64,000 nucleotides of DNA from Saccharomycopsis fibuligera x Saccharomycopsis cf. fibuligera (lineage: Eukaryota; Ascomycota; Saccharomycetes; Ascoideales; Saccharomycopsidaceae), in contig CP012821.1 in the NCBI GenBank assembly GCA_001936135.1, positions 248,001 to 312,000 of the forward strand, written 5' to 3'. Under the pieces are notes generated by a model. It saw only the letters and a list, made by a program, of their open reading frames with translations, was not told where the DNA came from and did no database searches. Shown here one piece after another: positions 21,157-30,045 of the stretch. The translations under genes and the position numbers were made by a program. Position 1 is the stretch's first letter; every line of letters starts with the position of its first letter.

Positions 21157-21702
21157 CTAATTTTCACTCTTCAATCTTCTCTGAAGATGGAAGTTCTTCA
21201 TCACCAACAACAACCCTTGTCTGGACTTTTTAATATTCTCAGCAAACTTATTATGTGACCAATTTTCGATCCTATCCTTGATTCCCACCCCATAAGCCTT
21301 TCTAAATCCTGAACTAAACTTAACTCTAGAATTTACCAAAGTTTGACCCAATTCAAAATCAAACTTGTAATCATTAAACTCTTCTACCCGTATCACGGTA
21401 GTATGGTCGAGGTTCCTAGTATATGTCTTCATTGACTGTTCTTTAGGATCCACTATCGCTTGCTCAATGATCCATGAGTCAGTAATGTTTCTCAAGAATG
21501 GACGGGCCCACAGTGGTAAGTTTCCTGATTTTTTGATGAGCCTAGTGACGCGGAGATTTCCCATGGAGTCAACTTCACTCGAAATGGTGTCAACGGAACG
21601 CACATGAGTGGCGAATGGGTTAGGATAGCGGTTAAGCCAGGAGTAACTGACAACTTGGAAATTGTAGTCGAATTGGTTGTTCGATTTGTACCAGAGGACC
21701 AT
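21157..21702 (-). CDS. UPS1: Mitochondrial phosphatidic-acid transfer protein (PRELI/MSF1 family)
   Basis: 181 aa, close to the yeast Ups1 length (175 aa). Ups1 works with Mdm35 to shuttle phosphatidic acid across the mitochondrial intermembrane space for cardiolipin synthesis. The whole PRELI domain is visible: WLNRYPNPFATHVRSVDTIS, GNLRVTRLIKKSGNLP, WARPFLRNITDSWIIEQ, MKTYTRNLDHTTVIRVEE and SRVKFSSGFR. These match Ups1 rather than Ups2/3. Codon 64 is CTG (LP-x-WARPF). Yeast Ups1 has Thr there, so serine fits better than leucine. Transcribed divergently from GIM3. Confidence 0.95.
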   Translation of the reverse strand: MVLWYKSNNQFDYNFQVVSYSWLNRYPNPFATHVRSVDTISSEVDSMGNLRVTRLIKKSGNLPLWARPFLRNITDSWIIEQAIVDPKEQSMKTYTRNLDHTTVIRVEEFNDYKFDFELGQTLVNSRVKFSSGFRKAYGVGIKDRIENWSHNKFAENIKKSRQGLLLVMKNFHLQRRLKSEN

Positions 21703-22564
21703 TTTGAATGACCGAGTTATTGACTATTAAATGATAGAATTTTTCTTCTCCCTATGTGAACGGATGACAAAGTCCTAAGCGGAAGGGTGATAGATTTAAT
21801 GAATGAGTGGGGTTATAGTATAAGATAGTAAGCGAGTAGCTAACAGTCAGTAACACACAATAATACCACAAGGTAGCAATGGAGGCAAGATGGCGAGTGT
21901 AGTATCCGAAATTACTAAGTAAAATACCGAGCGAGTGAATATTGCTGGTGTGATTTTTCTAATTTTTTTTTCTTTTTCTGCACAATTAATTCGTTTTTAC
22001 GGTGCAAAGTACGGGATTCGGGAGAACGAAAAAGTAAATTTGTAATCGCGGGAGTATGAGTGGGCAAACACCGAGCTATTCGCTAACTGTATACGCTGAC
22101 AGCAGCAAGTTGCAATGTTTGACGCTGATCAAGATGAATGCGCCATAAATCACTCTGGAGGTTGCTACGCCGTGATTGTGCGTTTGAGTTTTGTATTCCA
22201 GAAAGTGCGGAGACAGAGGTCACAGCGTAAAGAAGAGAGGAATGTGCTATAAGCTAGAAAGTAAGCTAGAAAGTAAGAAACTAGATTCCGCCTAAGTACG
22301 CTGACAGTTTGGATCCGTAGCGATAGTACCCTATAATTAAGTATCACATGACCATAGCTCTTCCTCACTGTTTCTCACTTAACTATGGCCTTCCCTCGAT
22401 GGGAGAAATAGTGAAAATTGGATACCAATATTTGATGTTGAACCTTGCCAGTGCAGTGGCAGTAGGACTTTATTTTGATCTATGCTCTATCAACCCTTTT
22501 CACCAACAACCACCATTCCACCTCTCTCACAATCCAATTATTTGGCATCAAAAAGTAAATAACA
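21703..22564. promoter_or_regulatory. Divergent promoter region UPS1/GIM3
   Basis: 862 bases between two start codons. TCACATGAC occurs at 22344-22352, a motif also present in three other promoter regions of this window. A short direct repeat (agctagaaagta, about 22253-22276) is present. No other gene is seen. Confidence 0.5.
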
Positions 22565-23191
22565 ATGAGTTTGGTATGTTATGGTTCTTTCGATGCACAC
22601 ATCATATTAATTTATAAAACCATTTAATTCACACAGTCTGTAATATATTCGTCTGTTTGACTACCACTAATACTAACCTCAACCCCGCAGCTCCCTGAAG
22701 GTAAAGAAAACACAGTTGAAGTTACTTGGCCTGATCAACAAAAAATCAACCAATTTAGTACCTTAATTCAACGTCGCGACATCATAACCGCTGAACTCAA
22801 CAAGCATAAGCAAGAAAAAGAATACTTGACCGATGTCATCAGTGAACTTGAATTACTCGAATTAGAAGACGATGATGAACTTGACTTAGACGAAGATGAT
22901 GACTTGGGCGATGCTAATGCAGAGCATGCCAAAGATACAAAAAACAGCAAAAGCGACGATAGTAAAGAATACAAAGATAATGATAAAAAGGTGCAGTACA
23001 AAATTGGTGACACTTTGGTGTTCATGTCGTATACTGAAGCTAACGAAAGAGCACAAACTGATAGTGAGAAAGCAGATTCGTTGATTAGTGAATTAAAATC
23101 AAAATTGGAAGACATTGATACCCAGTTACAAAAATTGAAGACACAGCTATATGCTAAATTTGGTGATAACATCAACTTGGAAAGAGATTAG
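22565..23191 (+). CDS. GIM3: Prefoldin subunit 4 (spliced, two exons)
   Basis: Exon 1 is 22565-22573 (M-S-L), the intron 22574-22690 and exon 2 22691-23191, joining in frame to 169 aa. Gim3 is a beta-type subunit of the prefoldin hexamer, which hands nascent actin and tubulin to the CCT chaperonin. The sequence follows yeast Gim3 closely: LLPEGKENTVEVTWPDQQKINQF, KEYLTDVISELELLE, VQYKIGDTLVFM and the C-terminal LYAKFGDNINLER. It differs by an acidic insert of about 40 residues (Asp/Glu then Lys/Asp/Ser-rich, residues about 54-97) between the first coiled coil and the beta hairpin, where yeast has about six. The splice is supported because the conserved N-terminus is recovered only through it. 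Confidence 0.93.
22574..22690 (+). other. GIM3 spliceosomal intron (117 nt)
   Basis: Donor GTATGT at 22574, branch point TACTAAC (about 22671-22677), acceptor CAG ending at 22690. All three signals match the yeast consensus. Confidence 0.93.
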
Positions 23192-23805
23192 AATGTTGTT
23201 GGTGTCAGTTCGTTAGTGTTGTGTATACTATAAAGGGGATGAATTAGAATTGCATGTTTTTTTGTTTTTTTGTTTAGATTAATACAAGTTGATGATATTG
23301 TTTAATGTCAACATGAAATATTCAAAAAATAGTAAATTTTGGAAACATTTTTTAGATTATGAAAAGAGCGCAAGATAGGTTGAAAAGTGTAATTTTGAGA
23401 AGGGAAAAGGGACAAGGAAAAAAGAATTAAAAGAAGAAAGAAGCACATTTTTAAGAAAACTAGGATGTTTATGACCGAAAAATGAAAACACATAAAGTAA
23501 AATACACCAAGACAAAGATTGAAGAACAGCGCCTAAATACGAAAAATATAAATATGGAAAAACAATGCCAACATAATATGTTAGAAAAAAAGAGACTTGA
23601 AAGGAGTAAAAAAATAAAAATGTAATAAGAAAACCAGAATTAGACGGTGATGAATAATTGAGCCAAGGATATTGAAACACATAAACCGGTTCCAAGAACA
23701 TCAAAAGCAAACAAAACTCATTCAACAATCATTAAATTCAACAATCATTAAATTCAACAATCATTAAATTCAACAATAAATCCTAGCGCCAAGATATTCA
23801 GTCAT
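23192..23805. other. Convergent intergenic region GIM3 / I9 inhibitor
   Basis: 614 bases between two stop codons, strongly A-rich on the plus strand. It contains the 16-bp tandem repeat at 23723-23777. The Phe/Leu-rich minus-strand frames over 23357-23728 are AT-rich artefacts. No gene is supported. Confidence 0.55.
23723..23777. repeat. 16-bp tandem repeat, 3.4 copies
   Basis: Three exact copies of caacaatcattaaatt and a partial fourth, just beyond the stop codon of the I9 inhibitor gene. Confidence 0.93.
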
Positions 23806-24311
23806 TTACCCATTGATAGAAACTTTAGAATCCTTTTCTATAGTAACGGGATACCTAGAATCATGCAATTCATTCTCAAGAGTGAAAACGCTAACATTAG
23901 GAATATCGGCAGTAAAGCCCCTAATTATTGTATATTCTGTCTTGATTTTGCCTTCAAATTTTGTGGTGATAATCTTTTTGATCTTGTTATAGTGGCTAAT
24001 GCAAGGATATTGAAAGTTAGTAAAGTGGTGCTTTGTAGGATAGAGAAGTGCTTTGTAGGATAGAGAGACAAAAGAAAAAAAATAAAATCTTTTGGTGGGG
24101 AAATAGTATAATAGTTATGTTTTGTAGCTTTCTTAAAAAAGTATTGAAAGTGATAGTAAAACGGTCATTTAGTGTGAATTTTCGACAATTATATGATAAA
24201 AAATACTCACGAGTCAGGAGTCTCCAAGTTTTCAAATGAAATAATGTAAACCTCAGCAATGGCGCCACTGGCCAACAATAGCAATGGTAATATTTGATTG
24301 AATAATTGCAT
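23806..24311 (-). CDS. Small secreted I9-type peptidase inhibitor (PBI2-like), spliced
   Basis: This gene is too short and split to show as a plain ORF. Exon 1 is 24311-24211 and exon 2 is 23995-23806, joining with two bases of codon 34 in exon 1 to give 96 aa. Residues 1-19 form a hydrophobic signal peptide ending in ASGAIA. The rest matches the inhibitor I9 fold (subtilisin propeptide, yeast Pbi2): VYIISFEN at the start of the domain, then YTIIRGFTADIPNV (compare Pbi2 FDIIKGYTIKVPDV) and the C-terminal VTIEKDSKVSING (Pbi2 IENVEEDKEVHTN). Yeast Pbi2 inhibits vacuolar proteinase B and has no signal peptide; the leader here implies entry to the secretory pathway. Whether it inhibits a secreted or a vacuolar subtilase is inference. 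Confidence 0.82.
23996..24210 (-). other. Intron of the I9 inhibitor gene (215 nt)
   Basis: On the minus strand the donor is GTGAGT starting at 24210, the branch point is a perfect TACTAAC at 24022-24016, and the acceptor TAG ends at 23996. A 20-base direct duplication (24028-24047 and 24048-24066) sits just before the branch point. Confidence 0.85.
24028..24066. repeat. Direct duplication of about 20 bp within an intron
   Basis: gtgctttgtaggatagaga occurs twice in direct succession, immediately upstream (in transcript sense) of the branch point of the I9 inhibitor intron. Confidence 0.9.
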
Positions 24312-25401
24312 GGTGACAGCGATAGTATCAATAATTTATGATGTAAGGATATGATAATTTCAATTCTATCAGTTTTTATGATAGCGAATATACGACTGCA
24401 CTCAAAAAGGATAACTAATCAACAAATTAATTAATGAAGCTAAACGGCAGAGTTTTATACCATTCTCGAGACTTCCTATATCATCTTCCATCCATCGTTT
24501 TTTCCTTTACTTTCCTCTGCAGTGGAACGTTTCACTCTGATGGAGTTTATGTGATAATATGCGGGAAACTGCGCATATCGTGCTTTTACTGCAGCTGTCA
24601 TTTTTTTTTTTTTTTTTTTTTTTTTTGACTTGATTTGTATTCGCGTGGAAAGTAGGTCATTATTTTGATAGTGCTATTGCCCACTTCTACAAAAGCAGGC
24701 ATAACATGTTCTTACAACTCAGACATTAGACTTTTAGTAGAACTGTTATTAATGGTATATATAATCCTTTTGTTTCCCCTCCCCCCTTTTTTTTTTTTTT
24801 TTTGAATTAGCCATTGATAGCTGCATCAACACTTTTCACTAGAAACATCAAGAAGGAGAAGGAAAAGGCTGAACAGTATATAGTCATCATTTGATAGTTG
24901 AAGGTTCTTCAACATCCTTCAAGAAAAAAAGTCTAAAAATTATTGGATACATATAACGGTTTTTTAGCGAGATGAAATGTTGTTGTAGAGGATAGACAAA
25001 TATGAATAGACTGCCATTGCAGTTTACTATGTCTATAGCTCTCCCGGAGGTGCGCTTAGAAATTCAGGAGTGCTCTTGCAACTGACGCGCTATTTAACAA
25101 AATAATTTTCGCATCATTTTTCAACATCAGAAAAACAAACCAGATCAAAGGATGGATGGCAGGATATGTGAAACTGTGCTAATAGAAAGATCTATGCTCA
25201 CTACCAATAACCATCTCAACATTGGTGTTTTCATTTATAAGTGGTAAATAATTGTGTGGTGCCACTTCTTTGACGTACTAATCAATTTCAATTTTGACCG
25301 TTTATAAAAATAAAAAACAATCGAACTACTGACATTAACCGCTATAAAACACTTCATTGTACAGACCCCAATCACCACCCAAACCAAGCACAGAACATGA
25401 T
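24312..25401. promoter_or_regulatory. Divergent promoter region I9 inhibitor / TOP3
   Basis: 1090 bases between two start codons, with a T26 run at 24601-24626 and a C6T17 run at 24781-24803. No coding ORF is convincing. Specific sites were not identified. Confidence 0.5.
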
Positions 25402-27318
25402 ATGAGAGTCCTTTGTGTTGCTGAGAAACCATCAATTGCCAAAGCTGTTGCCGAGATCCTTGGTGGAGGTCGGGTTAGCCGCCGTGAATCCCGCATAAAG
25501 TACATAAAGAATTACGACTTCACCTTCAATTTTGGTAATGGCAGTGCAAACAACAAACATAATCTAGGCAGCTGCGAAGTGACAATGACCAGCGTATTGG
25601 GCCATTTGACAAGTCTGGATTTTCCGCCTGAATTCGGATGGAGCAAATGTCGTCCTATTGAACTCTTCACTGCACCCGTCGTGACTTTCCATAACAAGCA
25701 GCAACAGCAAGTCGCTAACAACATAGCTACCGAAGCACAACGATGTGATCGGTTAATGATTTGGACAGATTGCGATCGAGAAGGTGAGCATATTGGGTTC
25801 GAGATTATGGAAGCGGCTCGCAAGAAGAACTCCCGTATTAACAGCGATAATGTGCTTCGGGCGCAGTTTGCTCATCTAGAAAGAGCCCATGTGGTGCAAG
25901 CAGCGAAAAATCCCAAAAAGTTAGATATGGGCCAGGTTGACGCTGTTGCAACACGGATAGAGTTGGACTTGAGATCAGGGTATGCGTTCACCAGGTTGCT
26001 TTCTAACTCATTGGGCAACGTGATTCAGCAGCGTGGCGAAAGAGAAACCAATATGATCTCGTATGGATCATGCCAGTTCCCCACATTGGGGTTTATTGTG
26101 GATCGATACAAAAGAGTACGATCGTTTGTGCCGGAAACGTTCTGGTATATTCAAGTGACTACTTTGAAAAATAGAATCAAAACAGACTTCAACTGGACTA
26201 GGCCGCACTTGTTTGATCAACTTGCCGTGGTGGCGTATTACGCTAATGCGATGGACGAAACCAACCCCAACAGTGACAAGGCCGTCATAAAAACAAAACA
26301 AGAGAGACCAACGAGTAATTATAAGCCGTTGCCATTAACCACTGTCGAGTTGCAAAAACAGGCATCGAGAAGCTTTAAATTTACTGCTAAAGAAACTCTA
26401 AAAATTGCTGAAGATTTATACACCAAAGGGTTCATATCATACCCGAGAACAGAAACCGATAGGTTCCCTGCCAAGATGGATTTGAAAAAATTAGTAGAAA
26501 ATCAATTTCCTCATCCTACGTGGGGCAATTATGCTAAGTCGCTCATAGAACAAGATTTATTCCGTCAACCAAGGGGAGGTAAGCATAATGATGAGGCACA
26601 TCCCCCCATCCATCCCATTGCCTACAGCGATGGACGCAGCTTCAACGCCAAAGAGAAAAAAATTCATGAATTGGTAGTACGGCACTTTTTAGCATGTTGC
26701 TCAGATGATGCCAAAGGTAGTCAAACAACGGTAACTTTACAATGGGGGCCCGAAACATTTACTACGTCAGCGCTCGAAGTCAAACTCCGCAATTATTTGG
26801 ACATTTACCCTTACAGGCAATGGAAAACCAGTGCTAAAAAGATTCCGTCTTTTGAAATTGGTGAAGAAGTGAAACTAGCCAAAGCCGAGATCAAAAATGG
26901 CAAGACATCGCCGCCGGAATACATGACAGAAAGCGAGTTAATTGCATTGATGGACGCTAATGGAATAGGCACTGACGCAACGATTGGCGAACATATAGAT
27001 AAAGTTACTTCACGAGACTACGTTACCCCTGTGAAACAGAACTCCAAAACGTTGCTTGTACCGTCAGAGATCGGGATGGCACTAGTGCAAGGGTTTGATA
27101 AAATTGAGTTGAATGATAATATCAGTTTGACCAAGCCTTACTTGAGAAGAAGTTTGGAAGACGAATTGAGGGAGATTTGCGATAAGAGGAAAACTAAAAG
27201 GGAAGTGTTGGGTGAGATTAATGGGACCTACTCGCTGGCTTTTCAGATAACGGAGAGACAATCGCAAACTTTAGTAAGGGCGTATGATGATGTGAAGAGA
27301 GAAAATGCGGGACAGTAG
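25402..27318 (+). CDS. TOP3: DNA topoisomerase III (type IA)
   Basis: 638 aa from the ATG at 25402 (MRVLCVAEKPSIAKAV, matching yeast Top3 MKVLCVAEK). The open frame extends 15 codons further upstream but without an ATG. Top3 acts with the Sgs1 helicase and Rmi1 to dissolve double Holliday junctions. The Toprim motif is seen at Glu8 and DCDREGE (residues 123-129), the active-site tyrosine is Tyr347 in FISYPRTETD, and TESELIALMDANGIGTDATI is the C-terminal family block. There is no C-terminal zinc finger, as in S. cerevisiae. A CTG in GHLTS-x-DFPP falls at a variable position. Convergent with LDB19. Confidence 0.96.
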   Translation: MRVLCVAEKPSIAKAVAEILGGGRVSRRESRIKYIKNYDFTFNFGNGSANNKHNLGSCEVTMTSVLGHLTSLDFPPEFGWSKCRPIELFTAPVVTFHNKQQQQVANNIATEAQRCDRLMIWTDCDREGEHIGFEIMEAARKKNSRINSDNVLRAQFAHLERAHVVQAAKNPKKLDMGQVDAVATRIELDLRSGYAFTRLLSNSLGNVIQQRGERETNMISYGSCQFPTLGFIVDRYKRVRSFVPETFWYIQVTTLKNRIKTDFNWTRPHLFDQLAVVAYYANAMDETNPNSDKAVIKTKQERPTSNYKPLPLTTVELQKQASRSFKFTAKETLKIAEDLYTKGFISYPRTETDRFPAKMDLKKLVENQFPHPTWGNYAKSLIEQDLFRQPRGGKHNDEAHPPIHPIAYSDGRSFNAKEKKIHELVVRHFLACCSDDAKGSQTTVTLQWGPETFTTSALEVKLRNYLDIYPYRQWKTSAKKIPSFEIGEEVKLAKAEIKNGKTSPPEYMTESELIALMDANGIGTDATIGEHIDKVTSRDYVTPVKQNSKTLLVPSEIGMALVQGFDKIELNDNISLTKPYLRRSLEDELREICDKRKTKREVLGEINGTYSLAFQITERQSQTLVRAYDDVKRENAGQ

Positions 27319-27905
27319 AGAGATATATATATTGAGAGCTGATTTACGTCCGCATTTTGATGAAAAAACTATTCGTATTCTAGCACAGCATTTTAGATTA
27401 TTTGGCTAGATACTGATTTTCCCAGGCATTAATTTTCTTTTTCAATACAATTCTAATTTCTAATAATCACAAAAGACCTTTATGTTAAAAAACCAGTTAA
27501 GTTTTATAATTTGTTTATTAGTTATCCAAATATCTACAAAAGCTAACTTCAACAATGCGGTAATGTTCCCAGTGGGGATATTGAAAGCTATTTGAAAGTA
27601 TGAATGTGACGATATGATGTAGTAGCGAAATGTAAGTTTTTGAAATATAATAGAAATAGAAAAATGCAAGAATACAAGAAGCAGAAAGCAAAAAGCAGAA
27701 AGATAGAAAATAAAAAACGAAAGGAATGAACAAGCAAGTGAAATAAACAAGCAAGAAAGAAAAAGAAAAAAAGAAAATAATAATATGAACACGGACAGAA
27801 ATGAATATGAAGTGAAGGTGAAAGTGAAAGAGTAAGGGAAAGTATGAGTAAAAAGGTATAAAATCAAAAAACAAAAAAAAAAAAAACAAAAAAAAAAAAA
27901 AAAAC

Positions 27906-27939
<34 letters not shown>

Positions 27940-28056
27940 TCTTAACACAATACAAATGAATTAATAAACCGTAGCAAAATAAGGAAATACTGCATTTTCA
28001 ATTTAAGAACAAGAGAAAAAGCTTTTTTTCTCCTTGCTACTTCCTTTCTTTTGACA
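27319..28056. other. Convergent intergenic region TOP3/LDB19
   Basis: 738 bases between two stop codons. The part near LDB19 is a purine-rich (A/G) stretch on the plus strand, ending in interrupted poly(dA) at about 27866-27933. Phe-rich minus-strand frames here are shadows of that tract. No gene is supported. Confidence 0.55.
27866..27933. repeat. Interrupted poly(dA) tract, about 68 nt
   Basis: A runs of 5 to more than 25 separated by single C residues, downstream of the LDB19 stop codon. Confidence 0.95.
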
Positions 28057-29667
28057 TCAAACATAGTATGCTGGAGGAGGCTCCCAAGAATACTTTGGTG
28101 GCGCCTCTTCATCCCAAGACACCACCAGGCCATCACGCTCAGTCAAAATTACCGGAAACTTAGTTCTAAGCATTTTAACCAATCCAGTACTCAATCCCAA
28201 TTTTTGTACTGTATCTTGACAAAAATCCTCTTCAGCCATTTCCACATCAAAGTAGACAAAATGTTGAACACTTACTCTAGGTACTCCTTTTTCTCCGTTT
28301 TCATTCATGACAATATCACAGCAACAATTAACTTTACGCATATCGCTAGCTTGAAGTTCAAATGCAGTGCGGCTAGTATCATTCAGCACCACACTGAGGT
28401 AGCTATGTATACCGGGGGTTCTGAGTGGTTTAAGATCAATATTGGAAATGAAATGAATCAGACCGCCAAAATTACTATTATTTGTTGTGCCGGCAGAATT
28501 GTAATCTACTTTCCAGCCCTTTTTGAACTCTCCGCCGAGAAGCTCTCTTTCTTCAGAAAAGGTCAATGCGTCCAAATACTTGAGTTTTTTGCGCTGCGGT
28601 CTAATCGGTTTTGGCGGTCTGTTTCGTGGGTTTTCAGGATCCAAGGGATGATAACGATGATCGTCGTGCCGATTGAGAATTTCATCGTCTATTATATTGG
28701 CAGCATAAATGAGATTATCAGTATTATGAGCGTACAAGTCGGCAGTCGGGTCCGGCGTTGCGACTTTGCGCACTTCAAGAGTAGCGCACTTGTCTGTTTG
28801 CAACACTAACCTGTGTTTGGCTGTGCTTAGTCTGTCCTTTAGTTCATCAAGTAACGGTTTATGTGTTTTGCACGGGTCTTCGGTGACCACTGCTCTTTCG
28901 GTAATCCGCCAAAGAATGCGCTTGATACGCCACCGTCTGTTCTTGAAGCGCACGTTTTTGAACACAATTTCTACTGGAAGGGTTGATTTTGGATGTATTA
29001 CATGGGGTAGCACAATGGTAGCCTCAATCCTGGTGGGCTCGAAACGCCGCAAATAGATCATGTCTTGTTGCTTGGGGATGGCCCGCGTTATTATTATGGG
29101 CATTCTGGTGACTAAGTGTCGATAGTTATCATTGCTTTCATCTTGTAGGCAATAATTCATGTCGACAGCGATCTCGTACAGAATGGTCGTGTCCAAACTG
29201 ATACCTAGCACACTCGAGGCTAGAGTGTCTCCGGGCACCAAAAAAGACATAGGGATGCCTAACCGTTTCTCAGCCTGATCAAACGGGACCGGCTCATGCT
29301 GGAGCACTTTGAAATTGATGATGGTGTTGGTTTTTGTGTTGCAGCCGGGGCACGGCGAAATGATGGCGTCGTTGAATATGAATGGCTTGCAGTATCTAAC
29401 GTGCTGGACAAGACTGAGCTGAAGTTTGCTGACATGGATGCGGTTTATGTCCGGCCATATAGGAACCACTTTGACCAAGCCGGTGACGATGAAGCCGGGG
29501 CTTTCTGTCTCCGGGCCCACGAGCACCACTGCGGGTGTCTCAAGGACGATGTCGAGCCGCACAGGCGAATCAGCAGGAGGGTGGCTTTTGTGATTGTGGT
29601 TATTTTCATTAATGTTGAGGGCGATCACGGCATCTTGCCCGCGCCTTAGAGACTGAAGCAAATCCAT
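28057..29667 (-). CDS. LDB19: Arrestin-related ubiquitin-ligase adaptor
   Basis: 536 aa, shorter than S. cerevisiae Ldb19/Art1 (818 aa). ARTs recruit the Rsp5 ubiquitin ligase to plasma-membrane transporters for endocytosis. The N-terminal half has arrestin-like beta strands (RLDIVLETPAVVLVGPETESPG, GLVKV, YEIAVDM). The C-terminal half has the arrestin-C pattern and ends FPVILTERDGLVVSWDEEAPPKY. Two PPxY Rsp5-binding motifs close the protein: PPKY (523-526) and PPAY (531-534). The lysine- and proline-rich linker (about residues 340-375) separates the lobes. Art1/Ldb19 is the closest recognisable family; another ART subtype is possible. It shares a 378-base divergent promoter with VPS11. Confidence 0.75.
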   Translation of the reverse strand: MDLLQSLRRGQDAVIALNINENNHNHKSHPPADSPVRLDIVLETPAVVLVGPETESPGFIVTGLVKVVPIWPDINRIHVSKLQLSLVQHVRYCKPFIFNDAIISPCPGCNTKTNTIINFKVLQHEPVPFDQAEKRLGIPMSFLVPGDTLASSVLGISLDTTILYEIAVDMNYCLQDESNDNYRHLVTRMPIIITRAIPKQQDMIYLRRFEPTRIEATIVLPHVIHPKSTLPVEIVFKNVRFKNRRWRIKRILWRITERAVVTEDPCKTHKPLLDELKDRLSTAKHRLVLQTDKCATLEVRKVATPDPTADLYAHNTDNLIYAANIIDDEILNRHDDHRYHPLDPENPRNRPPKPIRPQRKKLKYLDALTFSEERELLGGEFKKGWKVDYNSAGTTNNSNFGGLIHFISNIDLKPLRTPGIHSYLSVVLNDTSRTAFELQASDMRKVNCCCDIVMNENGEKGVPRVSVQHFVYFDVEMAEEDFCQDTVQKLGLSTGLVKMLRTKFPVILTERDGLVVSWDEEAPPKYSWEPPPAYYV

Positions 29668-30045
29668 CCTTTGCAGAGGGCCACAGAGAGCCAGCAGCAG
29701 TTGCCTTTGGGTGCGTGGTGATGGTGGCGATGTGTCCGAGCTGGTGTGTTTGTCTGTTGGAGTTGCACTTCATTCTTTGCCTGTGAATGGGTCAAAAAGA
29801 TGAGCCACCGCTGCAGCTGCAGTAAATTTTCACTGCCAAACTCCAGCGGAGCCAGCACGGTGGGTCCATTCCCGAGAAACCGAAGCGCGTGTCACATGAT
29901 TCTGCACGTGACCCGTGATGGCGGTCTTTTCCAACCAAACTGAAGCGCTGCGCTGACGTTGACAGGTAGCTGAAGGGCGTGAAGCTTTAACCAGATAGCC
30001 AGAGCACAGCACACCATCCATCCAAGAGCAGCCAGGATCGCCACC
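29668..30045. promoter_or_regulatory. Divergent promoter region LDB19/VPS11
   Basis: 378 bases between two start codons, more GC-rich than most gaps here. It contains GTCACATGAT (29891-29900) and an E-box CACGTG (29905-29910) next to each other, compatible with a Cbf1-type bHLH site. The functional reading is inference. Confidence 0.5.

Noticed and set aside
28051-28809. 252-codon plus-strand ORF antisense to LDB19
   Set aside because: No recognisable domain; overlaps a conserved arrestin frame with two PPxY motifs.
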